A DNA stretch of 64,000 bases from Hibiscus mutabilis (taxonomy: Eukaryota; Streptophyta; Magnoliopsida; Malvales; Malvaceae): positions 2,852,001 through 2,916,000 of the forward strand of contig CM033726.1 in NCBI GenBank assembly GCA_019671005.1, in the 5' to 3' direction. Under the pieces are notes generated by a model. That model saw only the letters and a program-made list of their open reading frames with translations. It was not told the origin of the DNA and did not search any database. Of the stretch, positions 46,301 through 57,947 are shown in pieces. The position numbers were made by a program, and so were the translations under genes. Position 1 is the stretch's first letter, and each line of letters starts with the position of its first letter.

Positions 46301-47745
46301 CCTCCAACTTTCAAAATTTCTATTTTTTTGATCCAATATGTTAAAATAGACTTCTAACATCACAATTTCTTCAATTTCATCATCAATTCCATAACCCTAA
46401 TTGAAACCTTAAATTTCAAGATTAGGGTTTATAACTTTCAACATGAAATTAACTTGATTTCAAGCTTGTTTTCATCAAAACTAAACTTAATTCATCATCT
46501 ACTACATCAATTCTAGCTTCAAAATCATCAATTCCTTTCAAAATCCAAATAAATTCTCAACGCTACCAAACTTATTCTTCATAATACTATGCTTAATTAC
46601 TATCAAAATGAAGAGCTTGAAGCATAGAACAATTTATTCTAAAGTAACATACCTTGAATCAAGCTTAAAACCTTCCAAATTTGGCTTGGAAATTGAAAAA
46701 TTCCTTTCTCCCTTAGCTTTTCCTTCCCACGGCAGTGAAGAACAAAAATGAACAAATTTTTGTTCATTTATTAAACTAATATACATGTATAATTTCTAAT
46801 AATGCCACTTTTAAAGGTTAAAATGAATTTTTAATTCATTTTAATACATTTTACTAAATTGTCCACCAACCAAATTCTTATTTACAAGTCTTCTTTAAAT
46901 ATGCCATTCCATTAAAATTGAACTAAATTAGTTCCATTCTAACCGACCTCCTTCCCAAAATATCATAAATTCCAATTTATAATATTTATTCGATTCAATT
47001 ATTCGAATTTCATCCAATACTATTTCCAAATTTTCTTTCTTTGAGCTTTTAAACCATTCCACCATATTCTAACTATTTCTAATTAAAATCCAACCAAAAG
47101 TAATAAAATATTCACAAAATAATACTTTATTACTTTTCCATAATTTCTTGGAATTGTCTTTAAAATTTCAGTTCGATCAGACATACCGATAATTACCGAA
47201 AATTTTATCGGATACATTTCCTCTATCGAACTATTAACTTTACTTTGGAATTCTCTTATTTTCCAAAATTCCAGGAATAATTTCATATTTTCATACAAAA
47301 TCCTCCATTTAATAAAGTCAACTTAAAATTTTTGACTCGATCCAAAAATATCAATAATTACCTGAAATCTCTATCGAGTAACATATTTCTTGAAAATTCT
47401 TCATCAAACATTTATATGAATCTTTCCCACTTCTTCTGAGTCCTTTTTACTGATCAAAATACTGTTATGTGACACTTCCTAGAAGATCACCCATCCTTGT
47501 ATTTCCCTACCCTGAGCACGCTTAACAATTTTATTTTATTCAAATTCGATATCTTCTTCTGTATCTTAATTCTTGAAACCGATATCAAGGTACTTATTTT
47601 GATCCACTTCACTCTTATACTGAATAAAATTACTTAGTGGGGAAATTTACACTTTAGTCCCCAAACTTTTCCAAAGTTTACGTTTTAACCCCACAACTTT
47701 CAAATTTTACATTTTTGTCGCTTGGCCAAAATTTGGAATATTACA
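43370..47745 (-). mobile_element. 5' LTR of the LARD-like element (4.4 kb)
   Basis: 4376 bp with TGTAACACCC at the plus-strand left end and GGAATATTACA at the right, so the ends are TG...CA. It includes a degenerate ATCATGTA-rich tract (43795-44900), a paired CTCTTTGCTCCT direct repeat near 44535-44575, and the 1.8 kb shared with the other LTR. No coding sequence. Frames at 43588-43776 and 44058-44281 are chance frames. Confidence 0.8.
43795..44900. repeat. degenerate tandem ATCATGTA/CATGTAACAT tract
   Basis: The words ATCATGTA, CATGTATCATGTAAC and CATTTGTAACATGAATCAT recur dozens of times at irregular spacing across about 1.1 kb of the LTR. A GC-richer spacer at about 44455-44630 interrupts the tract. 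Confidence 0.7.
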
Positions 47746-47804
47746 TTTTAAAAGTTCAATGACAAAAAATAAATATATGTAATATATACAATATTTAATA
47801 TATA

Positions 47805-47966
47805 ATAATTTCGGTTAATTAACCGCTTTCGAATCGAATTAACTGATAACCGAATTTCCCAAAAAAATAACCGTTCATTGAACCTATCTAAAATTGATCG
47901 GTCGAATTAACTGAAAAATTCGATTCGGTCAGTTAATTCGGTTAAAACCGAATAATGCACACCCTA
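47805..47966. mobile_element. MITE-like fragment with GGTTAATTAACCG words
   Basis: About 160 bp built from inverted TTCGGTTAA and TTAACCGAA words and ending in AATGCACACCCTAA, the style of end seen in a widespread plant MITE group with GGGTGTGCATT termini. The left border is unclear and no target duplication is seen. Between it and the Gypsy LTR at 48117 lies about 150 bp of unremarkable sequence. Confidence 0.45.
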
Positions 47967-48116
47967 AGATCAGGTAATCATCTCACTTGGATCAATCTTT
48001 CTTCATCTTTTATGTTAATTTTTATCAATCTTTGTTAAATTTTAAACATATACGCATATGTATATGTATATGTGAAAAGGAGAATAGTTGAGTCTGTGAT
48101 TTTCTGTTTTAATTTT

Positions 48117-48627
48117 TGTCATGAATTGAAAGTAAAAATTGTAGAAATTAAATCAGAATGGGGATACAAAGAAGAGAATTAGAGAGGATTGAAGAGATAG
48201 AGATGTTTTTCATTAAAATTTGCATAACGGCTTAATACACAGCATACGGCTCATATAGCCCTTAAAACACACTAGGGTATTATTTGTTTACACGTGTTCT
48301 TAGAATTGTACTATTAACGGATAAATCATAACCAACATCTCAATATTGGCAGCTGACAATTCCATCACTTGAGCTACCACTATGCAGGCCTGCTTTCACT
48401 GTCTTCATAGCTGACTCATTCATTTCTTTAGTGGGCCGGTCATCTCTTGATTCCTTCTGCACACCCATAATCCGGATAACTTCATGTTTAGCTAAAATGA
48501 TGTTGTCGTGTTTAATCTTGTCGTTTTCTCTTTTCAGTTCAATTTTGCTTCTTCAACTTCCATTTTCAGATCACCCGAAATTTCTAATTCTCTAATTTCC
48601 CCCTCTTTTCCACTCACAACCATGACA
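48117..48627 (-). mobile_element. 3' LTR of the Gypsy element
   Basis: 511 bp, homologous to 57267-57751. It starts TGTCATGAATTG and ends ACCATGACA. The adjacent frame 48508-48726 runs through the LTR border and is not a gene. Confidence 0.88.
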
Positions 48628-48655
48628 ATATTCCCTCTTCGGTCGAGCCTTGTCC

Positions 48656-51513
48656 TCAAGGGTCAAGTTCTGGAAACTGTGATTTTAGACTGGTATAATC
48701 TTCCCAAGTTGCGCTCTCCAGTCTAAAACTCGTCCATTGAATCAGGAGTTGGGTGACTGCCTGATTGTTCCTCTTCACCATCTGCTTGTCCAGAACTTTT
48801 GAAGGGTAAATCTTCAATTGACCATCAGCACTCAATTTCAGAGGTTCCAACGAGCTAACAACTCTATCTCCAACCTTTTTCTTCAACAGACTGACATAGA
48901 ATATAAGATGTATCTTCGATGTATCTGGCAGGAGTAGTTTATATACCACTAACCCAGTTCGTGCAATTACTCTGTAGGGACTATAAAATCGGGCTGTCAG
49001 CTTCAGATTCTTTCTCAACGCGAGTGATGTTTGTCGATAAGGCTAAAATTTAAGGTAAACCCAATTTCTTACCTAAAACTCTCTTTTAGTGCGTTTTTTG
49101 TCTGCATAGTACTTCATACGCTCCTATGCCTTCATTAGTTGTTCTTTTAAAACTTTATTCAATTTATCTCTGTGCTGCATCATTTCTTGTACACTGGCAA
49201 CTTGAGAATTGCTTTCCCATGTTAATTCTTGTGGTGGATACCCATATATGGTTTCAAATGGAGTCTATGCCCAGGGTAGAATGATAGTTGGTGTTATACT
49301 ACCATTCTGCTTGGGGTAGCAACTTGACCCAATTAATGGGTTTGAGAAAACATAGGCTTCTTAGATACTGTTCAAGGCACTGATTGAGCCTCTCTGTCTG
49401 CCCATCAGACTCTGGATGGTAGGTTGTGCTGAAGTGAGTAGATGTTCCCAATTGTTTCATTAGTTCTTTCCAAAAGATGCTAGTGAAAATCTTATATCGG
49501 TCTGAAATGACCACTTTAAGTTGCCCATGCAGTCTGTAAATCTGATCAAGATACAGTCTAGCAATTTCTGTGTTGAATAGGGGTGAGCCAAAGCCAAAAA
49601 ATGGCCATACTTAGAATACTTGTCAATGATGACTAACGCACAATTGTATTTTATTGAAGTGGGCAGCCCTTCAATGAAATTCATAAAAATTACTTCTCAT
49701 GCCCTCTAAGGAATTTCTATGGGTTGTAGAAGTTCAGGCTTAGGCACATGTTCCACCTTAATTTTCTGACACACATCACATTACCTGACATAATCTTTAA
49801 CTGTGGACTTTATATTAGGTCAGTATAAATATAAATGCAGTCTGTAATATGTGGCTTGTATTTCAAAATGACCTCTGTGGAGAATCATGAAAAAGGTTAA
49901 GAAGTTGCTTTCTCAAGTCTCCTTGCATCCCAATATAAACCTTGCCCTTGTGCCTCAGTATTCCTTTAGTATATGTCCACTCAGAATCAATCCCACCCCT
50001 AACTATCACAGCAGTTATCCTTCCCTTGGAAAATTCATCTCCTTCATAAGTTTTTTCAATTTTCAGAACCCATGATAGAATGATAAGTGTGGCTTGCAGA
50101 GCTCATAATTCTGATTCAATCTCCATCTTTATTGATAGGACATCAGCCACCAAATTTTTCCTTCCTCTCCTGAATTAAATCAAATAGTCAAGCCCTAACA
50201 ATTTGGTCAATCTCCTTTTTTGCACAGTAGTGGTCAACTTCTGCTCCAGTAGGTGTTTGAGGGGTTCATGATCAGTTTTGATTATGAAAGGAACCCCTTC
50301 AAGATAGTGCCTCTATCTAGTGACAGCCATCAAAATAGCTAAATACTCTCTCTCATATACTGATAAGTCTGCATGTTTTGAACTAAGGGCCTTGCTCAAG
50401 TAAGCCACTGGTCTACCCTCTATGGTAAGTACTACTCTTATGCCCTTAAAACTAGCATCAATTTCTAGGCAAAATGTTTTTTTTTGAAGTTGGACAGTGC
50501 TAAAATTGGAGCTTCACACATAGCCTTTTTTAACACCTCAAAAGCTTGCCTTGCCTTTTGATTCCACTGGAAGTTTTCCTTCTTTAGCATATTTGTTAGT
50601 GGCCTACTAATTTTTCCATACCCTTTCACAAATTTTCTATAGTAGCCAGTGAGTCCTAAAAAGCCTCTTAATGATTTAAGACTTTTAGGAAGTGGCCAAT
50701 CCTTCATAGCCTTTACCTTAGCTGGATATGTTGTAACTCTTTCAAATAAAATTATATGTCCCAAATACTCAACTTGTCCTTGCCTAAAAAAATATTTACT
50801 TCGTTTAGCATAAAGCTTATTTTTTTCAGTAGTTCTAGCACCACCTTCAAATATCTCACATGCTCTTCTCAACTATTGTTGTAAATCAATATATCATCAA
50901 AAATATTAGGACAAATTTCCTCAGATAAGGCCCAAACAATTCATTCATAAGAGATTAAAATGTGGCTGGGGCATTGGTTAACCTAAAGGGCATTATCTTA
51001 AACTCATAATGCCATGATGAGTTTTAAATGTTGTCTTCTCAATATCTTCAGCCTTAATTCTGATATGCTAGTAACCAAATTTTAAATCTATTTTATAAAA
51101 ATATTTTGCCCCAGCTAGTTCATCTAATAAGTCATCAACTATGGAAATAGAGAATTTGTTCTTAATGGTCATTGTATTTAATTGTGTATAGTCAACACAT
51201 AGCTTCTTCCATGACCCATCTTTCTTTTTTACTAACAAACAAGGAAAAGCAAAAGGGCTCTTACTTGTCTGAATAATTGAGAAAGCTAGCATTTCTGAAA
51301 TATGTCTTTCTACTTTTGTCTTTTGGTGGTAGGGAAATCTATATGGCCTCAAGTTTACTGGTTGTGCATCAGCCTTCAAGATCATAGCATGATCTTGACT
51401 TCTCACTGGAGGCATTCCTTTTGGTTCAGTAAAAACTATATCATAGCCGTCTAATATCTCTTTTAACACTGTTGGTGTCTCTATTTCTGTTTCTTCATAG
51501 CTCAATAAGTAAA
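48656..51513 (-). pseudogene. Gypsy pol, 3' part: RT, RNase H, integrase, chromodomain
   Basis: On the minus strand from 51505: RT with the RPYRFPYHQKTKVE motif, SPFAFPCLLVKKKDGSW and CVDYTQLN; the catalytic box appears as IFDDILIYNN (~50876-50905); a further RT stretch has YLGHIILFERV and LRGFLGLTGYYRKFV (50465-50872); RNase H reads IDASFKGIRVVLTIEGRPVA near 50430-50470 downwards; integrase has MNFIEGLPTS and IDKYSKYGHFLALAHPY (~49620-49684) and HPESDGQTERLNQCLEQYLR (~49370-49430); the C-terminal chromodomain reads VLDKQMVKRNNQAVTQLLIQ and ATWEDYTSLKSQFP (48656-48800). Many frameshifts and stops separate these pieces. In a working element the chromodomain would direct integration to modified chromatin. 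Confidence 0.87.
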
Positions 51514-51518
51514 TTTCT

Positions 51519-51738
51519 TGTAGAGAGGTGAGAAACAGAAAGAATAAGGTTTATGTTCTTTCTCATTATATTTTCGTTACAAGAATTGAGTCTTTAAATA
51601 GACTCGGCAGTAATACAAAGTGTTTAGGACTCTTTGTTGAATAAGGAGTTATACTAAAGTACAAACTCTATCTATTAGATAAAATTTAATCTAAATATAA
51701 TTCTAATCTATTTACAATAGCAGTCTTTTACTTTTACA
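51519..51738 (-). mobile_element. 3' LTR of the nested Copia
   Basis: 220 bp, plus-strand reading TGTAGAGAGG to TTTTACA, with a purine-rich tract to its right on the minus-strand side. Confidence 0.92.
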
Positions 51739-51745
51739 CTCCCCC

Positions 51746-54700
51746 TCAAGCTGGAGAATATATATTATATATTCCCAGCTTGGATGATAGCCTGTTGAAT
51801 GCTGGTTTTGGTAAGGCTTTTGTGAGCAGATCTGCCAGCTGACCTTCTGTAGGGACATAGCTCAAGGAGGCTGTCCCATTATAAATTTTTTCCAAGATGA
51901 AATGTCTGTCAATTTCAACATGTTTAGTGCGATCATGTTGGACATGATTTTTTGCTATTTGAATTGATGATTGATTGTCACATAGAATCTCGAATTTTCC
52001 TTGTTGGTCTACATGTAGTTCCTTGAGTAGCCAAATTCCCTCACACATCCCTAAAGCCAATGCTCGAAATTCAGCTTCCGCACTGCTTCTAGCAATAACT
52101 TGCTACTTTTTGCTTCTCCATGTTACAAGATTTCCCCAAACGAAGGTACAACAGCCACTTGTGGATCTTCTGTCAGTAAGCTCCCCTGCCCAGCTCGAGT
52201 CTGTAAAAACTTTGACAGTTCTATCGTGTGTCTTTGTAAACATCAAACTGTGTCCGGGGGTTTTCTTTAAGTATTTAAGAACTCTATTTGCTGCAGCCAA
52301 GTGTTCTTCTGTCGGGTTTGACATATGTTGACTGAGAACATTCACAGGATAGGCTATATCTGGCCGAGTTAATGATAAGTAGATTAGCTTACCAATTAAC
52401 CTTTGAAAGTTGTCCTTATTTACTGAAATGGCAGCATCTTTACCAAACTTCAAGTTGGCCTCCATGGGTGTATCGGCTGACTTACATCCCATCATACCAG
52501 TTTCACTTAGCAAGTCTAAGATATACTTTCTTTGGTTGATCACCAATCCTTTGCTTGACCTTGCCACCTCTATACCTAGGAAATATCTGAGTTTTCCTAA
52601 GTCCTTTGTCTCAAACTCTTTGTTCTGAAGATTTTTTAAGCAGTCAATCTCTTATTCATCGTCTCTTGTCATTATTATATCATCCACATACACAACTAAG
52701 ATAACCTTTTTATTTCTGTGAGTTACCTTAATGAACAAGGTGTGATCTGCTTTAGATTGTTTGTACCCATTCTTCAAAATGACTTTTGTAAATCGGTCAA
52801 ACCAGGCTCTAGGTGATTGTTTTAGGCCGTATAGAGATATGTTAAGCTTACAGACCTTTTGTTCTCCCGCAGCATGTTTCAATCCTGGTGGTAGCTTCAT
52901 ATAGACTTCCTCCTCTAGCTTCCCATTTAAGAAGGCGTTTTTAACATCAAGTTGATGTAATAGCCAGTCACAATTCATTGCTAGACTCAAGAGAACTCGG
53001 ATTGTATTAAGTTTAGCCACATGTGCAAAAGTTTCAGTGTAATCGATTCCAAAAGTCTGTGCATACCCTTTAGCAACTAACCTTGCCTTGTGTCTTTGGA
53101 TGCTGCCATCATAATTAAATTTTACAGTGAATACCCATTTACATCCAACGGGTTTTTTACCTTGAGGAAGATCTGTAACAGTCCAAGTGTCGTTTTCCTC
53201 TAGAGCATTTATTTCTTCCTCAACAGCCCTTCTCCATTTAGGATCTTTAAGGGCCTCATCAATGGTTGTAGGAACTTCTTCTGATCCAAGCAAGCTGTGA
53301 AGGCCTTGAAGGAGGGCATCAAACAGCCATAAGAGGCAAATCTCTGAATGGGGTGCTTTGTACATTGCCTAACACCTTTCCTTATGGCAATAGGAAAATC
53401 ATCAAGATTAGTAGAAATGAGAAGAAGTTCACTGATCTTATTACCTTCACTTTCACTATTAGCATCTGAACTGAAATCCAACTCTCGGCAAGTTTCTGAT
53501 TGCAAAATGGGCTCGGATATTTTCTTCCTTCGAGTGTAAACTTGCCGTTTTTTGGTTGATTTAGGTGGAGATGTGGTTGGCGGATGTGAGGTGTATATGT
53601 GTGTTTTAGTCGAAGTAGTAGGTGGATTAGAAGATTTGGTAGATGCAAACTCTGAAGGTTCTGAAGGAAGATTAGACTCAAAGTCTGAAGGTTCAGAAGA
53701 AAACACAAGAGAGTCAGAATGTACCTGAAAAGGCTGAAAATCACTCCAAGTCCCTGAATTGCAACCTTGGGAAAGTAAGGTTCCTGTTCAAAAAAGGTAA
53801 GATCCATGATGATATAAAATTTATGTGTGGGGGATGATAGCATTTGTAGCCCTTCTTAAGTGATGAATAACCAACTAGAGCACATTTAAGGGATTTAAGA
53901 TCAAGTTTGGATGTATGTGGGGCAGAGTTATGGACAAAAACAGTACAACCAAACACTTTTGGCAGCAGTATAGAAGAAACGGGTTTAAAAACTGGGTAAC
54001 TCTTCAAGAAAACTGTTTGAGGTGTTTGAAACTTCAAAATTCTGCTAGGCATGTGATTAATTAAGTAGGTGGCGGTTAACAAAGCCTCACCCCACAAGTA
54101 TTTAGGAACATTACCAGTGAAAAGCAAAGAGCGGGTAACTTCAAGGAGCGGTTTTTTCTTTCAGCAACACCATTTTGCTGTGGTGTATGGGTACAGGAAC
54201 TCATTTGAACAATCCCTTTTTGGTAAAAGAAGTCTCCCAAAGATTTAGCAAAGTATTCACTGCCATTATCAGAATGAAATAATTGAACTTTGGCTGCAAA
54301 TTGAGTAACAACCATATTATAAAATTTTTCAAAAATTGCTTTGGTTTCGGATTTTTCTTTCATCAGGTAAGTCTATGTTAGCCGACTGTGATCATCAATA
54401 AAGTTATAAACCAGCGGCTGCCATTAACGTTTTTCACTTTAGAAGGGCCCCAAATATCACTATGAATAAGGGAAAAAGGTTTGGAAGGTTTGTATGGTGA
54501 AAGATAGTAAGAAGATTTCGTTTGTTTTGCAAGAGGACAAATATGGCATGTAAAAGAATCTAGATTTTTATGATCAAAGAGATTTGGATGCAATTTAGCA
54601 AGATATCGAAAACTGGGGTGTCCTACTCTGTAATGCCAGTAAGAGAGCATGTAGGGGAATTTGGGAAAGAACTAGAAAGAATATAGAGCCCGTTTTGCAA

Positions 54701-55204
54701 TCTAGCACTCCCAATCGTCTTCTTCGAGTCCAGTGCCTGCAAAATACAACCAGAACCATTAAAACTGATTGAACACTTTAAAGTCTTCGATAACTGACTA
54801 ACAGATACAAGGTTGCAGGCAAGATTGGGAACAAACAAGACATTGTGCAAAACTAGATCATCATTAATCCGAACAGATTCACAGCCCAAGATAGTAGATA
54901 GGGAGCCATCAGCAGTCTTAATTGAACGAACAGAAGAGGTAGGAAAATATGTAAAAAATAATTCCTTGTGACCAGTCATGTGGTCGGATGCCCTGGAATC
55001 AATAATCCAAGAGGATTTTGATTGAGCCGAAAGGAGGGCGGTGGAGAAAGGAGTATCTTCAGCCTCTTTTAGGGTCAGATTTGCCGTGTTGGATGCTGGA
55101 AAGTTACCAAACAACCTCTGTAGATCATCAGAACCAGAATAAATTTCTGGCAGAGATGTAACTTCATTAGAAGAAGAAGATGTAGCGGAAACAGTGGCCA
55201 TCAA
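51746..55204 (-). pseudogene. nested Copia polyprotein lacking most of gag
   Basis: The ATG at 55201 starts MATVSATSSSSNEVTSLPEI; within about 80 residues comes the protease box WIIDSRASDHMTG (DSGA changed to DSRA), so the capsid and zinc knuckle are deleted. Then integrase: HYRVGHPSFRYLAKLHPNLF, CHICPLAKQTKSS (54378-54650) and SDNGSEYF ... HTPQQNGVAERKN (54076-54363); RT with GCKWVFTVKFNYDGSIQRHK, LDVKNAFLNGKLEEEVYM and VVYVDDIIMTRDDE (52652-53365), followed by one TAA; then GIEVARSSKGLVINQRKY, FTDSSWAGELTDRRSTSGCC and CDNQSSIQIAKNHVQHDRTK (51746-52567). Only a few frameshifts and stops break it, fewer than in the surrounding Gypsy. Shadow frames on the plus strand are ignored. Confidence 0.88.
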
Positions 55205-55239
55205 CTAGGTTTATTCGATCGGAACCTAAGCTGATACCA

Positions 55240-55459
55240 TGTAGAGAGGTGAGAAACAGAAAGAATAAGGTTTCTGTTCTTTCTCATTATATTTTCGTTA
55301 CAAGAATTGAGTCTTTAAATAGACTCGGCAGTAATACAAAGTTTTTAGGACTCCTTGTTGAATAAGGAGTTATACTAAAGTACAAACTCTATCTATTAGA
55401 TAAAATTTAATCTAAATATAATTCTAATCTATTTACAATAGCAGTCTTATACTTCTACA
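55240..55459 (-). mobile_element. 5' LTR of the nested Copia
   Basis: 220 bp ending CTTCTACA on the plus strand, followed by the TTTCT duplication. To its left, on the minus strand downstream, is the PBS TGGTATCAGC. Confidence 0.92.
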
Positions 55460-55464
55460 TTTCT

Positions 55465-57266
55465 CTCATAAGCTCAGAATCTTTTTTAGTTTTCTCTTCA
55501 GCTTCTCCCCAGAAATCAATTATACTTCTAAATTTTTTTTCCTCCTTGCAGCACTACTTCTTTTTAGTCCTTAGTAAAACTGAGGGTCATGGCATTAAAG
55601 TTCATGAGAATAGGGCTATACCTTCTCATCCATTCTACTCCTAAAACCATATCACTTCCTCACATCTTCAATACCCTGAAATTATACTCAAAGTGATATT
55701 CTTGCATCTTCCATGCTAACTGCTTACTTTTTGCTGTGCTAAACAACTTTTCCCTATTTACCACTGTGATGGTTATAAATTTGTGGCAATCACTTTCAGT
55801 CTTTTTTAGCTCATATAGCAGTTATAAAGTTATGGGTGCTTCCACTATCAACTAAAATATTCAGTGGTTTGCCTCTAATGGTTTTTTGAATTCTCAAAGT
55901 GTTGTGTCCTACATTTCCAGTGAGAACATTGATGAATATTTCTAACTCTCCTTCTAAATTAGTTTCAGTATTCACAGCGAGGACTTCTTCATTCATCTAT
56001 TTTACTTCTTCCCCTTCCCCTTGAATACCTTCTTCTTCCATCAAATTCAGTTGTTTCAGCTTACATTGGTGTCCTGGAGCAAATTTATCTTCACATTTAA
56101 AACATAAATTGTTAGATCTTCTGTAATCTAACAGACTTTGCTTTTGACTGATAACTATTTAGGGTGGCTTTTGTACTGGGGTGTAAGTCACTGTTGAAGA
56201 CTTCTGCTACTGAGATTAATTGGTAGTGGTCATCCTGGAGGAGTACCTAAATTTTCTACCCTCTTTCTAGGACTAACTCCCGTCTTTTAGCTTTTTTGTA
56301 GGCTTCTGCTAATTCTTTTGGCTCATGAACCATGATTCTGTTTCTTATTTTCTCCTTCAGTCCACTGATAAAACTGGAAACAAAATAGTTTTCCTCTAGT
56401 GTAGAGTTGTACATCAGAATGTAGGGCTTCAGTTCTTCAAACTTGTCTTGATACAACTCCACAGTAGATTTCTAAACCAATTTGTTGAATTCCTGAATCA
56501 CATCTGAATACTCTTTAGCATAGAACCTATGATACAAATCAGCTTCAAATTCATGTCAAGTCACCTTATGCTTCTGCATGATGTAGCCATCAAACTATGT
56601 TTCTGCCCTCCCTGTCAAGTACATGGCAGTTATTTTCAATTTTTGACAATCAGGTACACCAAAGATTGCAAAGTACTTATGACATTTCCGTTTCACCATC
56701 AAACATTTGTAATTTAACTTTTGGTCTTAGAGTAAAAATGCTCTGACTATTACTGTTGTCACCAGAATAAATTTTATCTCATGTTTGAGGTTCTTTTAAC
56801 ATGGAGGTTCCACCTACTTTCATAACTTCACTACGTTGAGACTTATTATCTTTTGGTAGTATTGAAATGCTAGATAAAAGACCAGGTTCATCTAACTACA
56901 AGGAATACGTTTTATTCTCATCAATAATTGTTACCTGAAATGGCTTCTTTTTCATTTTTTTGAGTAAAAGCTTTGCTGACAGAAAGCTTGTTTTCTCAGG
57001 TGTGCTTGGTTCTGAATCTCCTGCTCCATTCTTCAATAGGCTAATAATCTATCTCATGTATTCTTGGGTCTCAACATTATTGACCTCCATCTATAATATC
57101 AAGTTTTCCCAGCTGCTTCTCTGGGCTTCCCACCATCTTAGAACTTTGGTGTCATTTTTGAGTTCATCCAGCTGTTTTTGGATATCAGCCAAGTCGATCT
57201 TGTCTGCTATTTTTTGAGGTTTCTTGCTTTTTCCCAGCTTAAAGGTGGATCTTTTTTATATCAATT
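55465..57266 (-). pseudogene. Gypsy gag and protease, 5' part
   Basis: On the minus strand the gag (retrotransposon gag family) is represented by a helix-rich piece with ENYFVSSFISGLKEKIRNRI (56256-56462) and by poorly preserved sequence upstream to about 57230. The aspartic protease reads LNILVDSGSTHNFI (55811-55996), with the catalytic DSG kept, followed by a disrupted frame up to the nested Copia. Several stops and shifts occur. Together with 48656-51513 this completes one Gypsy coding region. Confidence 0.83.
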
Positions 57267-57751
57267 TGTCACGAATTGAGAGTAAAATTTGTAGAAATCA
57301 AATCAAAATGGGGATACAAAGAAGATAATTAGAAAGGATTGAAGAGATAGAGATGTTTTTCATTAAAATTTGCATAACTGCTCACTACACAGCTTACAGC
57401 ACACTAGGGTATTATTTGTTTACACGTGTCCTTAGAATTTGTAATATTAATGGATAAATCATAACCAACATCTCAATATTGGCAGCTGGCAATTCCATCA
57501 CTTGGGCTAACACTATGCAGGCCTGCTTTCATTGTCTTCATAACTGACTTATTCATTTCTTTAGTGGGCTGGTTATCTCTCGGTTCCTTCTGCACACCTA
57601 TAACTCGAATAACTTTATGTTTAGCTGAAACGATGCCGTCCATTTTCTCTTTTCAGTTCAATTTTGTCCTCTTCGACTTCCATTTTCAGATCACCTTAAA
57701 TCCCTAATTCTCTGATTTTCCCCTCTTTTACTTACACTCACAGCCATGACA
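57267..57751 (-). mobile_element. 5' LTR of the Gypsy element
   Basis: 485 bp, homologous to 48117-48627 with numerous substitutions and small deletions, including loss of about 20 bp near 57385. Ends TGTCAC...ATGACA. Confidence 0.87.
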
Positions 57752-57947
57752 AATTTGTGCTGCTAAAATTTATTCTTTTAAAAGTGAAGGCTGTAAAATC
57801 ACTTTCTTTTCCATTTTGATAATAATGAATTTGTGTTTCTGTGTCTATTTGAAAGATTAGATTGAATCAACTAGGATGTTTTTTGAACTGGGTTTTGAGT
57901 TTATATTAGTATTATGATGTGAACTGTTAGTTTAATATATATGAACT

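Larger units (their letters stand above)
39214..47745 (-). mobile_element. LARD-like non-coding LTR retrotransposon (truncated at one end)
   Basis: Minus orientation. The 5' LTR is 43370-47745, read from TGTAATATTCC to GGGTGTTACA. Next to it a PBS (43351-43364, TGGTATCAGAGCAA on the minus strand), then 2.35 kb without retroviral genes, a purine tract AAGGGGGAGGAAT (41016-41028 on the minus strand), and the 3' LTR, 39214-41015, cut short. The LTR pair shares about 1.8 kb (39214-41015 versus 45932-47745), with small indels. Very long LTRs and a non-coding interior are the marks of LARD elements. The purine-tract context (GACGAATTTTC upstream) is typical of plant Gypsy elements, the likely helper class by inference. 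Confidence 0.8.
51519..55459 (-). mobile_element. gag-deleted Copia retrotransposon nested in the Gypsy
   Basis: Minus orientation. Both LTRs are 220 bp (51519-51738, 55240-55459), differing at about five positions, and flanked by a perfect TTTCT duplication (51514-51518, 55460-55464). The PBS TGGTATCAGC (minus strand, ending at 55239) and a purine tract GAGGGGGAG (51739-51750 region) are in place. The total is only 3.94 kb because most of gag is missing. It interrupts the Gypsy between protease and RT. Low LTR divergence makes it clearly younger than its host. Confidence 0.94.
48117..57751 (-). mobile_element. decayed chromodomain Gypsy retrotransposon, interrupted by a Copia
   Basis: Minus orientation. 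LTRs lie at 48117-48627 and 57267-57751, ends TGTCAT...ATGACA. A purine tract GAAGAGGGAATAT precedes the 3' LTR (48628-48641 region). The PBS next to the 5' LTR is diverged (ATTGATATAAAAAAG where TTGGTATCAGAGC is usual). Flanks AATTTT and AATTT suggest a 5-bp duplication. Order on the minus strand: gag, protease, RT, RNase H, integrase, chromodomain, i.e. a chromovirus. Removing the 3.94-kb Copia at 51519-55459 leaves about 5.7 kb, the normal size. LTRs differ by many substitutions and indels, so it is an old insertion. Confidence 0.9.

Noticed and set aside
40353..47298. Related 71-codon minus frames at 40353-40568 and 47083-47298 that look like a small gene family
   Set aside because: They lie at matching places in the two LTRs of the LARD-like element, so they are LTR copies, with no domain.
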